DNA of 64,000 nt from Stenotrophomonas sp. ZAC14D1_NAIMI4_1 (lineage in GTDB: Bacteria > Pseudomonadota > Gammaproteobacteria > Xanthomonadales > Xanthomonadaceae). Position 1 is the first letter of the stretch. Every line of letters starts with the position of its first letter. Below, one piece after another: positions 45,553-54,260 of the stretch. The position numbers and the translations under genes are program-made. The stretch lies in the NCBI RefSeq assembly GCF_003086775.1, contig NZ_CP026001.1, positions 2,072,407 through 2,136,406 on the forward strand. The letters run 5' to 3'. The notes under the pieces were generated by a model. That model was not told where the DNA came from and ran no database searches. It worked only from the letters and a program-made list of their open reading frames with translations.

Positions 45553-46337
45553 TTGGACGCCTGGCTGGAGGCCGGGTAAACCGCCTGGATCGTGCAGCTC
45601 TGGCGGGTGTACTGCGGAAGGGGCGCCAACTCATCCCGGCGCAGGTCGCCCTGCACGAACTCGGCGGCGACGATGCGGTCACCGGGGTTGCCACAGATCA
45701 GTCCATTCTGCATGCCGGAGGTGAAGCTCACTTCCGGCGTGCGGTCGAGCTGGCGGCAGTGGCTGCCAAGGTCGACGCGGTAGTACCGGTTGCCGCCGTT
45801 GCGGCGGGGATTGGTTTCGACCAGAAGGCCCTGCTGATCGGACGACCAGGAGCGCACGTTGCGGATGGCGAAGCAGTAGGACGGAGAACCGGCGAAACCG
45901 CGCCGGACTTCCTTGCGTTCGCTGATGGTCAGTGCGGGCAGGGTGGCGGTGAGCAGGCGGTCGCTCTCGCGGGCAACGCTGGCATAGTCACGATCCTCTA
46001 CCGGAGTGACCGCGCTGACGGCGCAGCTGCGGCCGTCGACCACCACGCGCTCGCTGGGGCGACCGCAGGCCCAGCCTGCAGGTGCGTCCAGCTTCAGTGT
46101 CGTGGCAGAGCGGACCCCCGGGCAATCTTCACTGAAGTCGATGCGATAGGCCTGGCCGGAGGCCGCGCGCAACGCGATGGAGCGGGGGGAGGCCTGCTCG
46201 ACTTCCTGGACGCCAACGGCATCCATGCAGTGCGGAGCGGGTGGCACGCGTTCCTGGGCCTGGGCCGAGGCTGCAAACGCCAGGCCGAGAGTCGTGGCGA
46301 GCACTGCGGGTGCGTATGAATGGGTCATGTCCTGCAT
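45549..46337 (-). CDS. Secreted protein with two internal repeats, function unknown
   Basis: A 262-residue protein with a signal peptide (AVLATTLGLAFAASAQAQ). The mature part has two related units, about residues 35-115 and 150-255. Each holds C(F/M), a stretch ending YR(I/V)DF or VDL, then C, a G-CG-P segment with VV (GWACGRPSERVVVDGRSCAV and GLICGNPGDRIVAAEFVQGD) and a final CAV/CTIQAV. Four or more Cys per unit suggest disulfides in the periplasm. It may belong to a Xanthomonadaceae DUF family (DUF6491-like), but this is a guess. Overlaps the amidase gene tail to tail. Confidence 0.75.
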   Translation of the reverse strand: MQDMTHSYAPAVLATTLGLAFAASAQAQERVPPAPHCMDAVGVQEVEQASPRSIALRAASGQAYRIDFSEDCPGVRSATTLKLDAPAGWACGRPSERVVVDGRSCAVSAVTPVEDRDYASVARESDRLLTATLPALTISERKEVRRGFAGSPSYCFAIRNVRSWSSDQQGLLVETNPRRNGGNRYYRVDLGSHCRQLDRTPEVSFTSGMQNGLICGNPGDRIVAAEFVQGDLRRDELAPLPQYTRQSCTIQAVYPASSQASN

Positions 46338-46382
46338 TCCCTGCTTTGGATGACAGGCCGACTATAGCAGTGCTTTGCACGC

Positions 46383-46405
46383 CTAGTGTTACATGCGCAC
46401 ACTAG
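46383..46405. promoter_or_regulatory. Inverted repeat at the araC-like start
   Basis: CTAGTGT and ACACTAG are perfect 7-base arms 9 bases apart, ending 4 bases before the ATG at 46410. They could bind a regulator or form an mRNA hairpin over the ribosome-binding region. Confidence 0.35.
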
Positions 46406-46409
46406 CGCC

Positions 46410-47111
46410 ATGGGCGCCATCTTCCACCTGCGGCACTACGGCCAGTCAACGGGCCTGGACCGCCACGACTACGCACAGTGGGTCCTGCCGCTGCAGGGCG
46501 AGCTGCAGTTCGAGCTGGAAGGTCGAGGCGGCCGGCTGGATCTGCTGCAGGGCGCGTTCGTGGCCGCCCGCGAGGCGCACGACCAGATGGCGCACGGGCC
46601 GAACGGTTTCGTGATCGTCGATTGTGGCCCGGGCGTGCTCGATGACCTGACCCAGGAACACCTGTGGCGCCAGCGCTGGCTGCACCTGCCGCTGTCGCTG
46701 CGCCAGCGCCTGGCCCAGGTGAACGGCGGTGGTGCCATGCCGGGGCTGCTGCCCGAACTGCTGCGCGTGTTTGCCCCGGCCGGCAGTGGTGCGCGGCTGC
46801 AGGGGCTGTGCGCGGCCGTGCACGCCGAGCCCGGGCAGGGGTGGCCGGTGGCGCGCATGGCGGCCTTTGTCGGCGTCAGCGAGAGCCGGCTGCATGCACT
46901 GTTCCAGCGCGAATTCGGGGTCAGCCCGCAGGCCTGGCTCAGCGCGGGCCGGCTGCGCTGGGCCAAGCATGCGTTGCTGACCAGTGCGGCGACGATCAGC
47001 GATATCGCGCTGGCAGCGGGTTATTCCGAGCAGAGTGCACTGACCCGTGCGCTGCGCCGCGAGACCGGCCTGACCCCAAGCGCCTGGCGGCGCGGTGAAG
47101 CGCTTCTGTAG
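46410..47111 (+). CDS. AraC family transcriptional regulator
   Basis: A 233-residue regulator. The N-terminal half is a cupin-like sensor domain (LPLQGELQFELEGRGGRL, then FVAAREAHDQMAHG). The C-terminal half has two helix-turn-helix motifs (VARMAAFVGVSESRLHALFQ and ISDIALAAGYSEQSALTRAL). The ATG at 46410 is used; a GTG at 46386 would start inside an inverted repeat. The TAG stop lies in the GTAG head of a repeat. The downstream EamA exporter is a natural target (inference). Confidence 0.88.
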   Translation: MGAIFHLRHYGQSTGLDRHDYAQWVLPLQGELQFELEGRGGRLDLLQGAFVAAREAHDQMAHGPNGFVIVDCGPGVLDDLTQEHLWRQRWLHLPLSLRQRLAQVNGGGAMPGLLPELLRVFAPAGSGARLQGLCAAVHAEPGQGWPVARMAAFVGVSESRLHALFQREFGVSPQAWLSAGRLRWAKHALLTSAATISDIALAAGYSEQSALTRALRRETGLTPSAWRRGEALL

Positions 47112-47169
47112 AGTCGAGCTTGCTCGACTGCTCTTCGCGGATGAGCCAGTCGAGCAAGCTCGACTCTAC
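47108..47169. repeat. SMAG dimer after the araC-like gene
   Basis: A GTAG repeat (GTAGAGTCGAGCTTGCTCGA, then CTGC) is followed 13 bases later by its exact inverted copy ending CTCTAC. This is the paired SMAG form and would make a stable long hairpin in RNA. The TAG of the first copy is the stop of the preceding gene. Confidence 0.85.
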
Positions 47170-47258
47170 GAACAGATTGGGCAGTAGCCTCGGTCAAGAC
47201 GCCGTGTCGATCGCCACCTACACTGCGCGGCCAGTTCCCTCCCCCCCAAGCAACTGAC

Positions 47259-48209
47259 ATGCGCAACAACCCGATGGCCCTGGGCATCGCCAATGGCGTT
47301 GCCGCTGGCGCGCTGTGGGGCGTGGTCTTCCTCGCCCCTGCCGTGCTGCATTCCTTCAACGCGCTGCAGCTGTCCGCCGGCCGCTACCTGGTCTACGGAC
47401 TGATCGCGGTGATCCTGCTGCTGCCGCGCTGGAAGCGGTTGGCGCCGCAACTGGGGCGCGCCGAATGGATCGGCCTGCTCTGGCTCAGCCTGGCCGGCAA
47501 CCTGGTCTACTTCCTGCTGCTGGCCACGGCCGTGCAGTGGGCCGGTGGCGCGGCGGCCTCGCTCATCGTCGGCCTGATACCGGTGGTGGTGACCCTGGTG
47601 GGCGTGCGCGAAAAGGGCGCCGTGCCGCTCAAGCAATTGCTGCCCGCGTTGGGCTTGTGCGTGCTGGGCGTGGCCCTGGTGGGCTGGGAGTCGTTGATGT
47701 CCGAGCATCTGGCCACGCCCTGGCGGCAGCGCCTGATCGGCCTGTTGTGCGCCTTCGGTGCGCTGTTCTCCTGGGCGTTGTACTCGGTCGGCAACAGCCG
47801 CTGGCTGGCCCGCCGCGCCGATCTGTCCAGCCATGACTGGTCGCTGCTGACCGGCGTCACCACCGGTGGCCTGTCGCTGCTGCTGGTGCCGATGGCGTTC
47901 ATCGGCCAGACCGCGGGCCACACGCCTGCGCAGTGGACCCTGTTCTGGGTAATCAGTGCCGGTGTTGCGGTCATCGCTTCGATCATCGGCAACGCGTTCT
48001 GGAACCGCGCCAGCCGCCTGCTGCCGCTGACCCTGACCGGGCAGATGATCGTGTTCGAAACGCTGTTCGCGCTGCTCTATGCCTTTGCGTGGCAGTGGCG
48101 ATGGCCGAGCCTGCTGGAGGCGCTGGCGATCGTGTTCCTGGTTGCCGGTGTCCTGCTGTGCGCGCACGCCCACCGCGCACCGCGTGCAATCGCCGAACAT
48201 GCCGGCTGA
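47259..48209 (+). CDS. EamA/DMT family transporter
   Basis: A 316-residue inner-membrane protein with ten predicted spans in two EamA repeats (GVAAGALWGVVFLAPAVLHS; WIGLLWLSLAGNLVYFLLLA; FGALFSWALYSVGNSRWLA; LTGQMIVFETLFALLYAFAW). It lies downstream of an AraC-type regulator and may export the compound that regulator senses. The start at 47259 has no strong ribosome-binding site. Substrate unknown; it is a different subgroup from the EamA gene at 15.5 kb. Confidence 0.87.
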   Translation: MRNNPMALGIANGVAAGALWGVVFLAPAVLHSFNALQLSAGRYLVYGLIAVILLLPRWKRLAPQLGRAEWIGLLWLSLAGNLVYFLLLATAVQWAGGAAASLIVGLIPVVVTLVGVREKGAVPLKQLLPALGLCVLGVALVGWESLMSEHLATPWRQRLIGLLCAFGALFSWALYSVGNSRWLARRADLSSHDWSLLTGVTTGGLSLLLVPMAFIGQTAGHTPAQWTLFWVISAGVAVIASIIGNAFWNRASRLLPLTLTGQMIVFETLFALLYAFAWQWRWPSLLEALAIVFLVAGVLLCAHAHRAPRAIAEHAG

Positions 48210-48310
48210 TTGCCAGCGTCAAGCGCTCTGATGCGCGCTTTGTCTCAATTGCAACCAAATGGCTGCACGTTGAGCGATGATCGAAACAAACGATTTTTGC
48301 ATCGCAGCAC

Positions 48311-48340
48311 TTGACAGGCCCCCGGCGCACGGTGTTTTCT
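48311..48340 (+). promoter_or_regulatory. Probable thr operon promoter
   Basis: A consensus TTGACA at 48311-48316 with a weak -10 (TGTTTT or TTTTCT) 16-18 bases later. The predicted transcript start falls within a few bases of the leader ATG at 48348, so the leader mRNA may have almost no 5' untranslated region. Confidence 0.55.
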
Positions 48341-48347
48341 GTGCGCC

Positions 48348-48482
48348 ATGGTCTTCGATGCCGCCCTCGCCAGCCTGATCGCCCCCGCCACCGCGGGCGG
48401 TTCGACTGCGCAGGTCACCATCACCACCATTATTACCACCACCGCCACCACTGCCCTGGTGCGGCCCGTCGTCTTCGTGTAA
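48348..48482 (+). CDS. thrL: thr operon leader peptide
   Basis: A 44-residue leader with a Thr/Ile run (TITTIITTTATT) at residues 25-36, the regulatory signature of threonine-operon attenuation: stalling at Thr or Ile codons changes the RNA fold upstream of thrA. It ends 84 bases before the thrA start. The attenuator-like stem follows at once. It is longer than the E. coli ThrL (21 residues). Confidence 0.9.
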   Translation: MVFDAALASLIAPATAGGSTAQVTITTIITTTATTALVRPVVFV

Positions 48483-48496
48483 CTCCCGAAAACAAC

Positions 48497-48550
48497 GGCC
48501 CCGCACCATCCAGGTGACGGGGAGACCCAACACCTGCATGCGACGGGGCC
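48497..48550 (+). promoter_or_regulatory. Candidate thr attenuator stem
   Basis: GGCCCCG at 48497-48503 pairs with CGGGGCC at 48544-48550 between the leader stop and thrA. The expected run of T residues after the stem is missing (TCCTACC follows), so it may act by a different mechanism, or the second strand may sequester the region near thrA. Confidence 0.5.
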
Positions 48551-48566
48551 TCCTACCGAGGTCTGC

Positions 48567-51071
48567 ATGTCTTCCCACGCCCCCGCCCATCCCGCTGCCC
48601 CGGCCGACCTGGCCGCACCGTCCACTGTCGTGCACAAGTTCGGTGGCACCTCGGTGGCCAGCGCCGAACGCTACCGCCATGTGGCCGGCCTGCTGCTGGC
48701 GCGGGCCGAGCCGCTGCAGGTCACCGTCGTTTCGGCGATGAAGGGTGTCACCGATGCGCTGATCGAGCTGGCCCAGCTGGCGGCGCGTGGTGACGCCGGC
48801 TGGCGCGAAGCCTGGCATGCGCTGCGTGCGCGCCACCGTGGCGCCGCCGTGGCCCTGCTCGGCGAGCAGGTGGGCGAGACCGTTGAATGGATCGACGTGC
48901 GGTTCGATCAGCTGGCTGAAGTACTGGGCGCGCTGGCGGTGATCGGCGAACTGCCGCGCGAGGTGCTGGACCGCGTGCAGGGGCTGGGCGAAGTGTTTTC
49001 CGCGCAGTTGCTGGGCACGCACCTGCAGGCGCTCGGCGAGGACTGTGCAGTGCTGGACGCGCGCGATGTGCTGGTGGTCGGGCACGGCGAGCTGGGTGTT
49101 GACGTGGACTGGGAGGCCAGTGCCGACCGCCTGGCGAAATGGCGCCTGCAGCACCCGCAGTCGCGCGTGGTCGCCACCGGCTTCGTCGCCCGTGACCGCG
49201 AGGATCGCATCACCACGCTGGGCCGCAATGGCAGCGACTACTCCGGCGCGATCTTCGCCGCGCTGTTCAACGCCGATGAGCTGCATATCTGGACCGACGT
49301 CGACGGCGTCCTCTCGGCCGACCCGCGGCTGGTGCCGGAGGCAGTCCAGCTGGAGGCGCTGAGCTACGACGAGGCCTGCGAGCTGGCCTACTTCGGGGCG
49401 AAGGTCGTGCACCCGCAGACGATGTCGCCCGCCATCCGCCTCGGCCTGCCGATCTTCATCCGCAACACCTTCCACCCGGCGCACCCGGGCACGCGCATCA
49501 GCGCCCAGCGCTCGCCGCGCGGGCCGGTGAAGGGCCTGACCCTGAGCCCCGATCTGGCCCTGCTGAATCTGGAAGGCACCGGCCTGATGGGCGTGCCCGG
49601 CACGGCCGAGCGGGTGTTCTCGGCACTGCGCCAGGCGCAGGTGTCGGTGGTGATGATCTCGCAGGGTTCGTCCGAACATTCGATCTGCTGCGTGGTGCGG
49701 GCCGGTGAAGCTGCACGTGGCCGTGAGGCGCTGCTGCAGGCCTTTGCCCACGAACTGGCGGTGGGCCAGGTGCAGCGCGTGCAGGTCGGCGAGGGCGTCA
49801 GCGTGCTGGCTGCCGTCGGTGATGGCATGGCCGGTCAGCCCGGCGTGGCCGCGCGCCTGTTCGAGGCCCTTGGCCGTGCCCAGGTGAACATCCTGGCGAT
49901 CGCCCAGGGCTCGTCCGAGCGCAACATCTCGGTGGCCGTGGCCAGTGTCGATGCAACGCGTGCCCTGCGTGCCGCGCATGCCGGCTTCTGGCTGTCGCCG
50001 CAGACGTTCGCGGTGGGGGTGATCGGGCCGGGCAATGTCGGCGCCGCGCTGCTGGACCAGTTGCTGGCCGCGCGCCCGCAGCTGCTGGCCAAGGCCAACG
50101 TCGATCTGCGCCTGCGTGCGCTGGCCTCGCGCTCGCGCATGCGCCTGGAAGCCGATGGTCTGCATGCCGATTGGCGGCAGGCGCTGCACGGCGATGGCCA
50201 GGCCAGCGACCTGGATGCCTTCACCGAACACCTGCTGGCCGCGCACCTGCCGCATGCAGTGGTGATCGACTGCAGTGGCAGCGCCGAAGTGGCCGAGCGC
50301 TACGAGGGCTGGCTGGCGGCCGGCATCCATGTGGTCACTCCCAACAAACAGGCCGGCTCGGGTCCGCTGTCGCGCTACCAGCGCATCCATGCCGCTGCCG
50401 CCGCCAGTGGCGCGCGCTTCCGCTACGAGGCCACCGTCGGTGCCGGGCTGCCGGTGATCACCACGCTGCGCGACCTGGTCGACACCGGCGATGAAGTGCT
50501 CGCCGTGGAAGGCATCTTCTCCGGCACGCTGGCCTGGCTGTTCAACCGCTTCGATGGCAGCCAGCCGTTCTCCGAGCTGGTGGCGCAGGCACGTTCAATG
50601 GGCTACACCGAGCCGGACCCGCGCGACGATCTGTCCGGCGTGGACGTGGCCCGCAAGCTGGTGATCCTTGCCCGCGAGGCCGGCCACGCGCTCAGCCTGG
50701 AACACGTGCAGGTGGAAAGCCTGGTGCCGGCGCTGCTGCGCGATGGCAGCGTGGATGACTTCATGGCCCGCCTGGGCGAATCCGATGCCAGCCTGTTGCA
50801 GCGCCTCGACGAGGCACGGGCACGCGGCGCGGTGCTGCGCTATGTCGCCCGGCTCGGCGCAGACGGTGCGTCGGTGGGGCTGCAGGAGCTGCCGGCGGAC
50901 CACACCTTCGCCAACCTGCGCCTGACCGACAACGTCGTGCAGTTCCGCACGCGCCGTTACTGCGACAACCCGCTGGTGGTGCAGGGGCCGGGCGCCGGGC
51001 CGGAAGTCACTGCCGCCGGTGTGTTTGCCGACCTGCTGCGCGTTGCGGCCGGCGAGGGGGCGCGGCTGTGA
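48567..51071 (+). CDS. thrA: Bifunctional aspartokinase / homoserine dehydrogenase I
   Basis: An 834-residue ThrA catalysing the first and third steps of threonine synthesis. The kinase begins [20 protein letters not shown] (Lys24) and has [22 protein letters not shown]-type substrate segments; two ACT domains (around residues 330-475) confer feedback control by threonine; the homoserine dehydrogenase starts near 483 with [13 protein letters not shown] and has [15 protein letters not shown] and [14 protein letters not shown]. The ATG at 48567 lies just after the attenuator. GTGA overlap with thrB. Confidence 0.97.
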   Translation: MSSHAPAHPAAPADLAAPSTVVHKFGGTSVASAERYRHVAGLLLARAEPLQVTVVSAMKGVTDALIELAQLAARGDAGWREAWHALRARHRGAAVALLGEQVGETVEWIDVRFDQLAEVLGALAVIGELPREVLDRVQGLGEVFSAQLLGTHLQALGEDCAVLDARDVLVVGHGELGVDVDWEASADRLAKWRLQHPQSRVVATGFVARDREDRITTLGRNGSDYSGAIFAALFNADELHIWTDVDGVLSADPRLVPEAVQLEALSYDEACELAYFGAKVVHPQTMSPAIRLGLPIFIRNTFHPAHPGTRISAQRSPRGPVKGLTLSPDLALLNLEGTGLMGVPGTAERVFSALRQAQVSVVMISQGSSEHSICCVVRAGEAARGREALLQAFAHELAVGQVQRVQVGEGVSVLAAVGDGMAGQPGVAARLFEALGRAQVNILAIAQGSSERNISVAVASVDATRALRAAHAGFWLSPQTFAVGVIGPGNVGAALLDQLLAARPQLLAKANVDLRLRALASRSRMRLEADGLHADWRQALHGDGQASDLDAFTEHLLAAHLPHAVVIDCSGSAEVAERYEGWLAAGIHVVTPNKQAGSGPLSRYQRIHAAAAASGARFRYEATVGAGLPVITTLRDLVDTGDEVLAVEGIFSGTLAWLFNRFDGSQPFSELVAQARSMGYTEPDPRDDLSGVDVARKLVILAREAGHALSLEHVQVESLVPALLRDGSVDDFMARLGESDASLLQRLDEARARGAVLRYVARLGADGASVGLQELPADHTFANLRLTDNVVQFRTRRYCDNPLVVQGPGAGPEVTAAGVFADLLRVAAGEGARL

Positions 51072-51982
51072 TTGCACGCGCATTCGCCCCCGCGTCGGTG
51101 GCCAACGTGGCGGTGGGCTTCGACATCCTCGGCCATGCGATCGCCGGTATCGGCGATACCGTGACGGTGCGCCGCATCGATGAACCGACCGTGCGCATCG
51201 ACGCCATCCGCGGCAGCGTAGCGGACCTGCCGCTGGACGCGCCGGGCAACACGGCCGGCGCGGCGCTGATCTCCCTGCGCGAGGGTCTGGGCCTTTCGTA
51301 TGGCTTCGCCATCGAGATCGACAAGGGCATTCCGTTTGGCTCGGGCATGGGCGGTTCGGCGGCGTCCTGCGTGGCCGCACTGGTGGCCGCCAACGCGCTG
51401 CTGGACACGCCGCTGCCAACCGAGGCGCTGTATCCGCACGCACTGGATGGCGAGGCGGTGGCCAGCGGTGGCCGCCACGGTGACAACGTCGGCCCGCTGC
51501 TGCTGGGCGGGCTGGCGCTGTGTACGGCCGATCGCTTGGTGCCGATTCCGGTCCCTGCGCACTGGCACAGCCTGCTGGTGCATCCGCATGCCGTGCTCGA
51601 GACCCGGCGCGCGCGGCAGGCCCTGCAGGGCAGCTATGCGCTGGCCGAGTTCGTGGCGCAGAGCGCCAATCTTGCGCTGGTGCTCAGTGGCTGCCATCGC
51701 GGCGATGCAGCCCTGGTGCGTGCCGGCCTGCGCGATGTGCTGGTGGAGCCGCGCAGGGCCGCGCTGATCGCTGGCTTCGAGGCCGCGCGCGATGCTGCGC
51801 TGGCAGCCAATGCGATGGGCGCGGGCATCTCCGGTGCCGGCCCGAGTGTGTTTGCGTGGTTTGAAAAGGCTGACCAGGCCCATGCCGCAGTGGCGCCCGT
51901 TCGTGCGGCCTTCGCCGCCGCCGGCTTCGACAGCGATGCCTGGGTTTCCCCGCTGGACGCTGCTGGAGCGCGACTGTGCTGA
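51068..51982 (+). CDS. thrB: Homoserine kinase
   Basis: A 304-residue GHMP kinase that phosphorylates homoserine with ATP. The ATP-binding motif is [20 protein letters not shown], the N-terminal strand [20 protein letters not shown] is typical, and the C-terminal [14 protein letters not shown] is the third GHMP motif. GTG start overlapping the thrA stop (GTGA). Confidence 0.96.
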   Translation: MIARAFAPASVANVAVGFDILGHAIAGIGDTVTVRRIDEPTVRIDAIRGSVADLPLDAPGNTAGAALISLREGLGLSYGFAIEIDKGIPFGSGMGGSAASCVAALVAANALLDTPLPTEALYPHALDGEAVASGGRHGDNVGPLLLGGLALCTADRLVPIPVPAHWHSLLVHPHAVLETRRARQALQGSYALAEFVAQSANLALVLSGCHRGDAALVRAGLRDVLVEPRRAALIAGFEAARDAALAANAMGAGISGAGPSVFAWFEKADQAHAAVAPVRAAFAAAGFDSDAWVSPLDAAGARLC

Positions 51983-52011
51983 ATCCTTCCCCCTTGCTGG
52001 ATACCGAGCTC

Positions 52012-53304
52012 ATGCAATTCGTTTCGACCCGTGGTCACGCGCCCGCTGTTGGGCTGAGCGCCGCCATTGCCGCCGGCCTGGCGCCGGATGGCGGCTTGTA
52101 CGTGCCTGACGTACTGCCCGCGCCGCGCGACCTGCATGCCGGTGCGAGCCTGGCCGACACTGCGACCGAGTTGCTGGCGCCGTTCTTCGAAGGCGACCCG
52201 CTGCAGGCGGCATTGCCGGAGATCTGCCGCGACGCCTTCGATTTCCCGGTGCCGCTGCGCCCGCTGGGGCGCGACGGCGACCATGTGCTGGAGCTGTTCC
52301 ATGGCCCGACCGCCGCCTTCAAGGATATCGGTGCGCGCTTCCTGGCCGGCACGCTGTCGCGCCTGCAGGCGGGCAAGGCCCGTGACCTGACCATCGTCGT
52401 GGCGACGTCGGGCGATACCGGTGCTGCCGTGGCGGCGGCGTTCCATCGACAGCCGGGCGTGCGGGTGGTGGTGCTGTATCCCGATGGCCGTGTTTCACCG
52501 CGGCAGGCGCACCAGCTGGGCTGTTTCGGCGACAACATCCAGGCGCTGCGCGTGGCCGGTTCGTTCGACGACTGCCAGGCGATGGTCAAGCAGGCGCTGG
52601 CCGATACGGACCTGCAGGCACAGGTGCCGCTGAGTTCGGCCAACAGCATCAGCCTGGGCCGGCTGCTGCCGCAGATGAGTTACTACGCGCATGCTGCGCT
52701 GACCCATCACGCGCGCACGCGGCGTCGCCTCAACCTGGTGGTGCCGACCGGCAACCTGGGCAATGCGATGGCGGCCGTGCTGGCGCGTGCGCTGGGCGTG
52801 CCGATCGGGCAGATCGTGCTGGCCACCAATGCCAATGCGGTGCTGCCGGCGTACTTCAATGGCGGCGCGTACCAGCCGCAGGCCAGCGTCGCCACCGTCG
52901 CCAACGCGATGGATGTGGGGGCGCCGAGCAACTTCGAGCGCCTGCGCTGGCTGTATGCCGATGACGATGCCGAACTGCGTGCCGCGTTCCGGGCGTTCGC
53001 GGTGGACGATGTGACCATCCGCGCGACCATTGCCAGTGCGCATGCCAGCAGCGGCGAACTGTTCTGCCCACACACCGCCACTGCGGTGAAGGTGCTGCAG
53101 GATCTGCGGGCGCGCGGTGCCAAGGGGGACTGGGCGGTGGTGTCCACCGCGCACCCGGCCAAGTTCGAAGCAGTGGTGGAGCCGCTGATCGGCGACGCCG
53201 TGGCTGTGCCGCCGGCACTGGCGGCGCTGCTGCAGCGGCCGGCGCATGCAGAACCGTTGGCGGCCGATTACGACGCCCTGCGCGAGGTGTTGTTGCGTCG
53301 GTAG
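52012..53304 (+). CDS. thrC: Threonine synthase
   Basis: A 430-residue PLP enzyme converting O-phosphohomoserine to threonine. It starts MQFVSTRGHAPAVGLSAAIA and has the PLP Lys104 in HGPTAAFKDIGARFL, the SGDTGAAVAAAFHR phosphate-binding loop and NLGNAMAAVLARALG. I prefer the ATG at 52012, where family members begin, to a GTG at 51976 that overlaps thrB. The TAG stop is shared with the GTAG head of a repeat. Confidence 0.96.
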   Translation: MQFVSTRGHAPAVGLSAAIAAGLAPDGGLYVPDVLPAPRDLHAGASLADTATELLAPFFEGDPLQAALPEICRDAFDFPVPLRPLGRDGDHVLELFHGPTAAFKDIGARFLAGTLSRLQAGKARDLTIVVATSGDTGAAVAAAFHRQPGVRVVVLYPDGRVSPRQAHQLGCFGDNIQALRVAGSFDDCQAMVKQALADTDLQAQVPLSSANSISLGRLLPQMSYYAHAALTHHARTRRRLNLVVPTGNLGNAMAAVLARALGVPIGQIVLATNANAVLPAYFNGGAYQPQASVATVANAMDVGAPSNFERLRWLYADDDAELRAAFRAFAVDDVTIRATIASAHASSGELFCPHTATAVKVLQDLRARGAKGDWAVVSTAHPAKFEAVVEPLIGDAVAVPPALAALLQRPAHAEPLAADYDALREVLLRR

Positions 53305-53348
53305 CGCAGGGCCACGCCCGGCGGGTAGTGCCGGCCGCTGGCCGGCAA
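53301..53348 (+). repeat. Two tandem SMAG-like repeats after thrC
   Basis: First copy 53301-53323 (GTAGCGCAGGGCCACGCCCG...), second 53325-53348 (GTAGTGCCGGCCGCTGGCCG...), both in plus orientation. The thrC stop codon is the TAG of the first. They fill the gap to the convergent regulator and may protect or terminate the thr mRNA. Confidence 0.75.
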
Positions 53349-53368
53349 CGCCGTGAACTGCGAAACGG

Positions 53369-54121
53369 TCAGGCCAGGCCTTCGCCCGCCAGCTCGCGCA
53401 GCCCGTCCTCGTCGAGGATCTCCACCACGCTCAGATGGGGCAGGGCGATCAGGCCCTGCTGGCGCAGCTTGGTGAAAGTGCGGCTGACCGTTTCCATGGT
53501 CAGGCCCAGGTGGTCGGCGATATCGCCGCGGCCCATCGGCAGCGACACGCGCAGGCCATCGCCACCCAGCTTGGCCTCGCGTGCAGCCAGGCGCAGCAGG
53601 AAGTCGGCCAGCTTTTCCGCCGGCTGCAGGCGGGCCAGTGCCAGCGCGGCGTCCTGCGCGGCATCCAGTTCCTGGCAGGCGCGCTGCAGCAGCTTGCGCT
53701 CCAGGTGCGGGTAGCGGCCGCGCAGTGCCTTCATCTGCGGCAGGGCCACGCGGCAGACGCGGCTGTCGGCGATGGCCTCGATATCGTGGCGGTGGTGGTC
53801 GCTGCCGCTCAGGCCCAGGTAGTCGCCGGGCAGCACGAAACCGTTGATCTGGCGGCGGCCATCGGCCAGCGTGCGCACCAGGCGCAGCGCGCCGGCCGTC
53901 AATGTATAGACATGCTGGCGCTCTTCGCCGGTGCGGGCCAGGGTTGCGCCGATGGCCACCTGCTGCGACACCGTCACCTGTTCCAGCGCCTGCACTTCAT
54001 CGGGCGACAGCGCCGAGCAGACCGCCAGGTGGCGGACCGAGCAGTGCAGGCAGTCCAGCGTGGTGCAGGACGGCGCGGCGGAGTCGTGGGCGGCGGACGG
54101 GGCGCCGGAAGGCCGGGACAT
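53369..54121 (-). CDS. FNR-type oxygen-responsive regulator (Crp/Fnr family)
   Basis: A 250-residue regulator with a cNMP-binding-type beta barrel (about residues 40-150) and a C-terminal helix-turn-helix (MGRGDIADHLGLTMETVSRT). The N-terminus has Cys19, Cys24, Cys27 and Cys35, and a further Cys123 in DSRVCRVALP sits where E. coli FNR has Cys122, so a [4Fe-4S] cluster and oxygen sensing are likely. The recognition helix contains ETVSR, the FNR-type contact set. ATG at 54121 is chosen over an upstream GTG. Divergent from hisS. Confidence 0.88.
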   Translation of the reverse strand: MSRPSGAPSAAHDSAAPSCTTLDCLHCSVRHLAVCSALSPDEVQALEQVTVSQQVAIGATLARTGEERQHVYTLTAGALRLVRTLADGRRQINGFVLPGDYLGLSGSDHHRHDIEAIADSRVCRVALPQMKALRGRYPHLERKLLQRACQELDAAQDAALALARLQPAEKLADFLLRLAAREAKLGGDGLRVSLPMGRGDIADHLGLTMETVSRTFTKLRQQGLIALPHLSVVEILDEDGLRELAGEGLA

Positions 54122-54260
54122 GGTGCGGGGGCGTATCACGGGCGGGAGAGGGCTTTATGATACTTCATGCGGCCTTATGGCCCCTGATCGGCGGCTGAGC
54201 CATGCGGGGCGGTAGAATGTCGCCCCCTCCCACGTCCCCGTTCCTGCAGGAGTTCCGCCC

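Noticed and set aside
48219..50390. 723-codon antisense frame opposite thrL and thrA
   Set aside because: thrA is unmistakable on the plus strand; the antisense frame has no domain and also covers the leader region.
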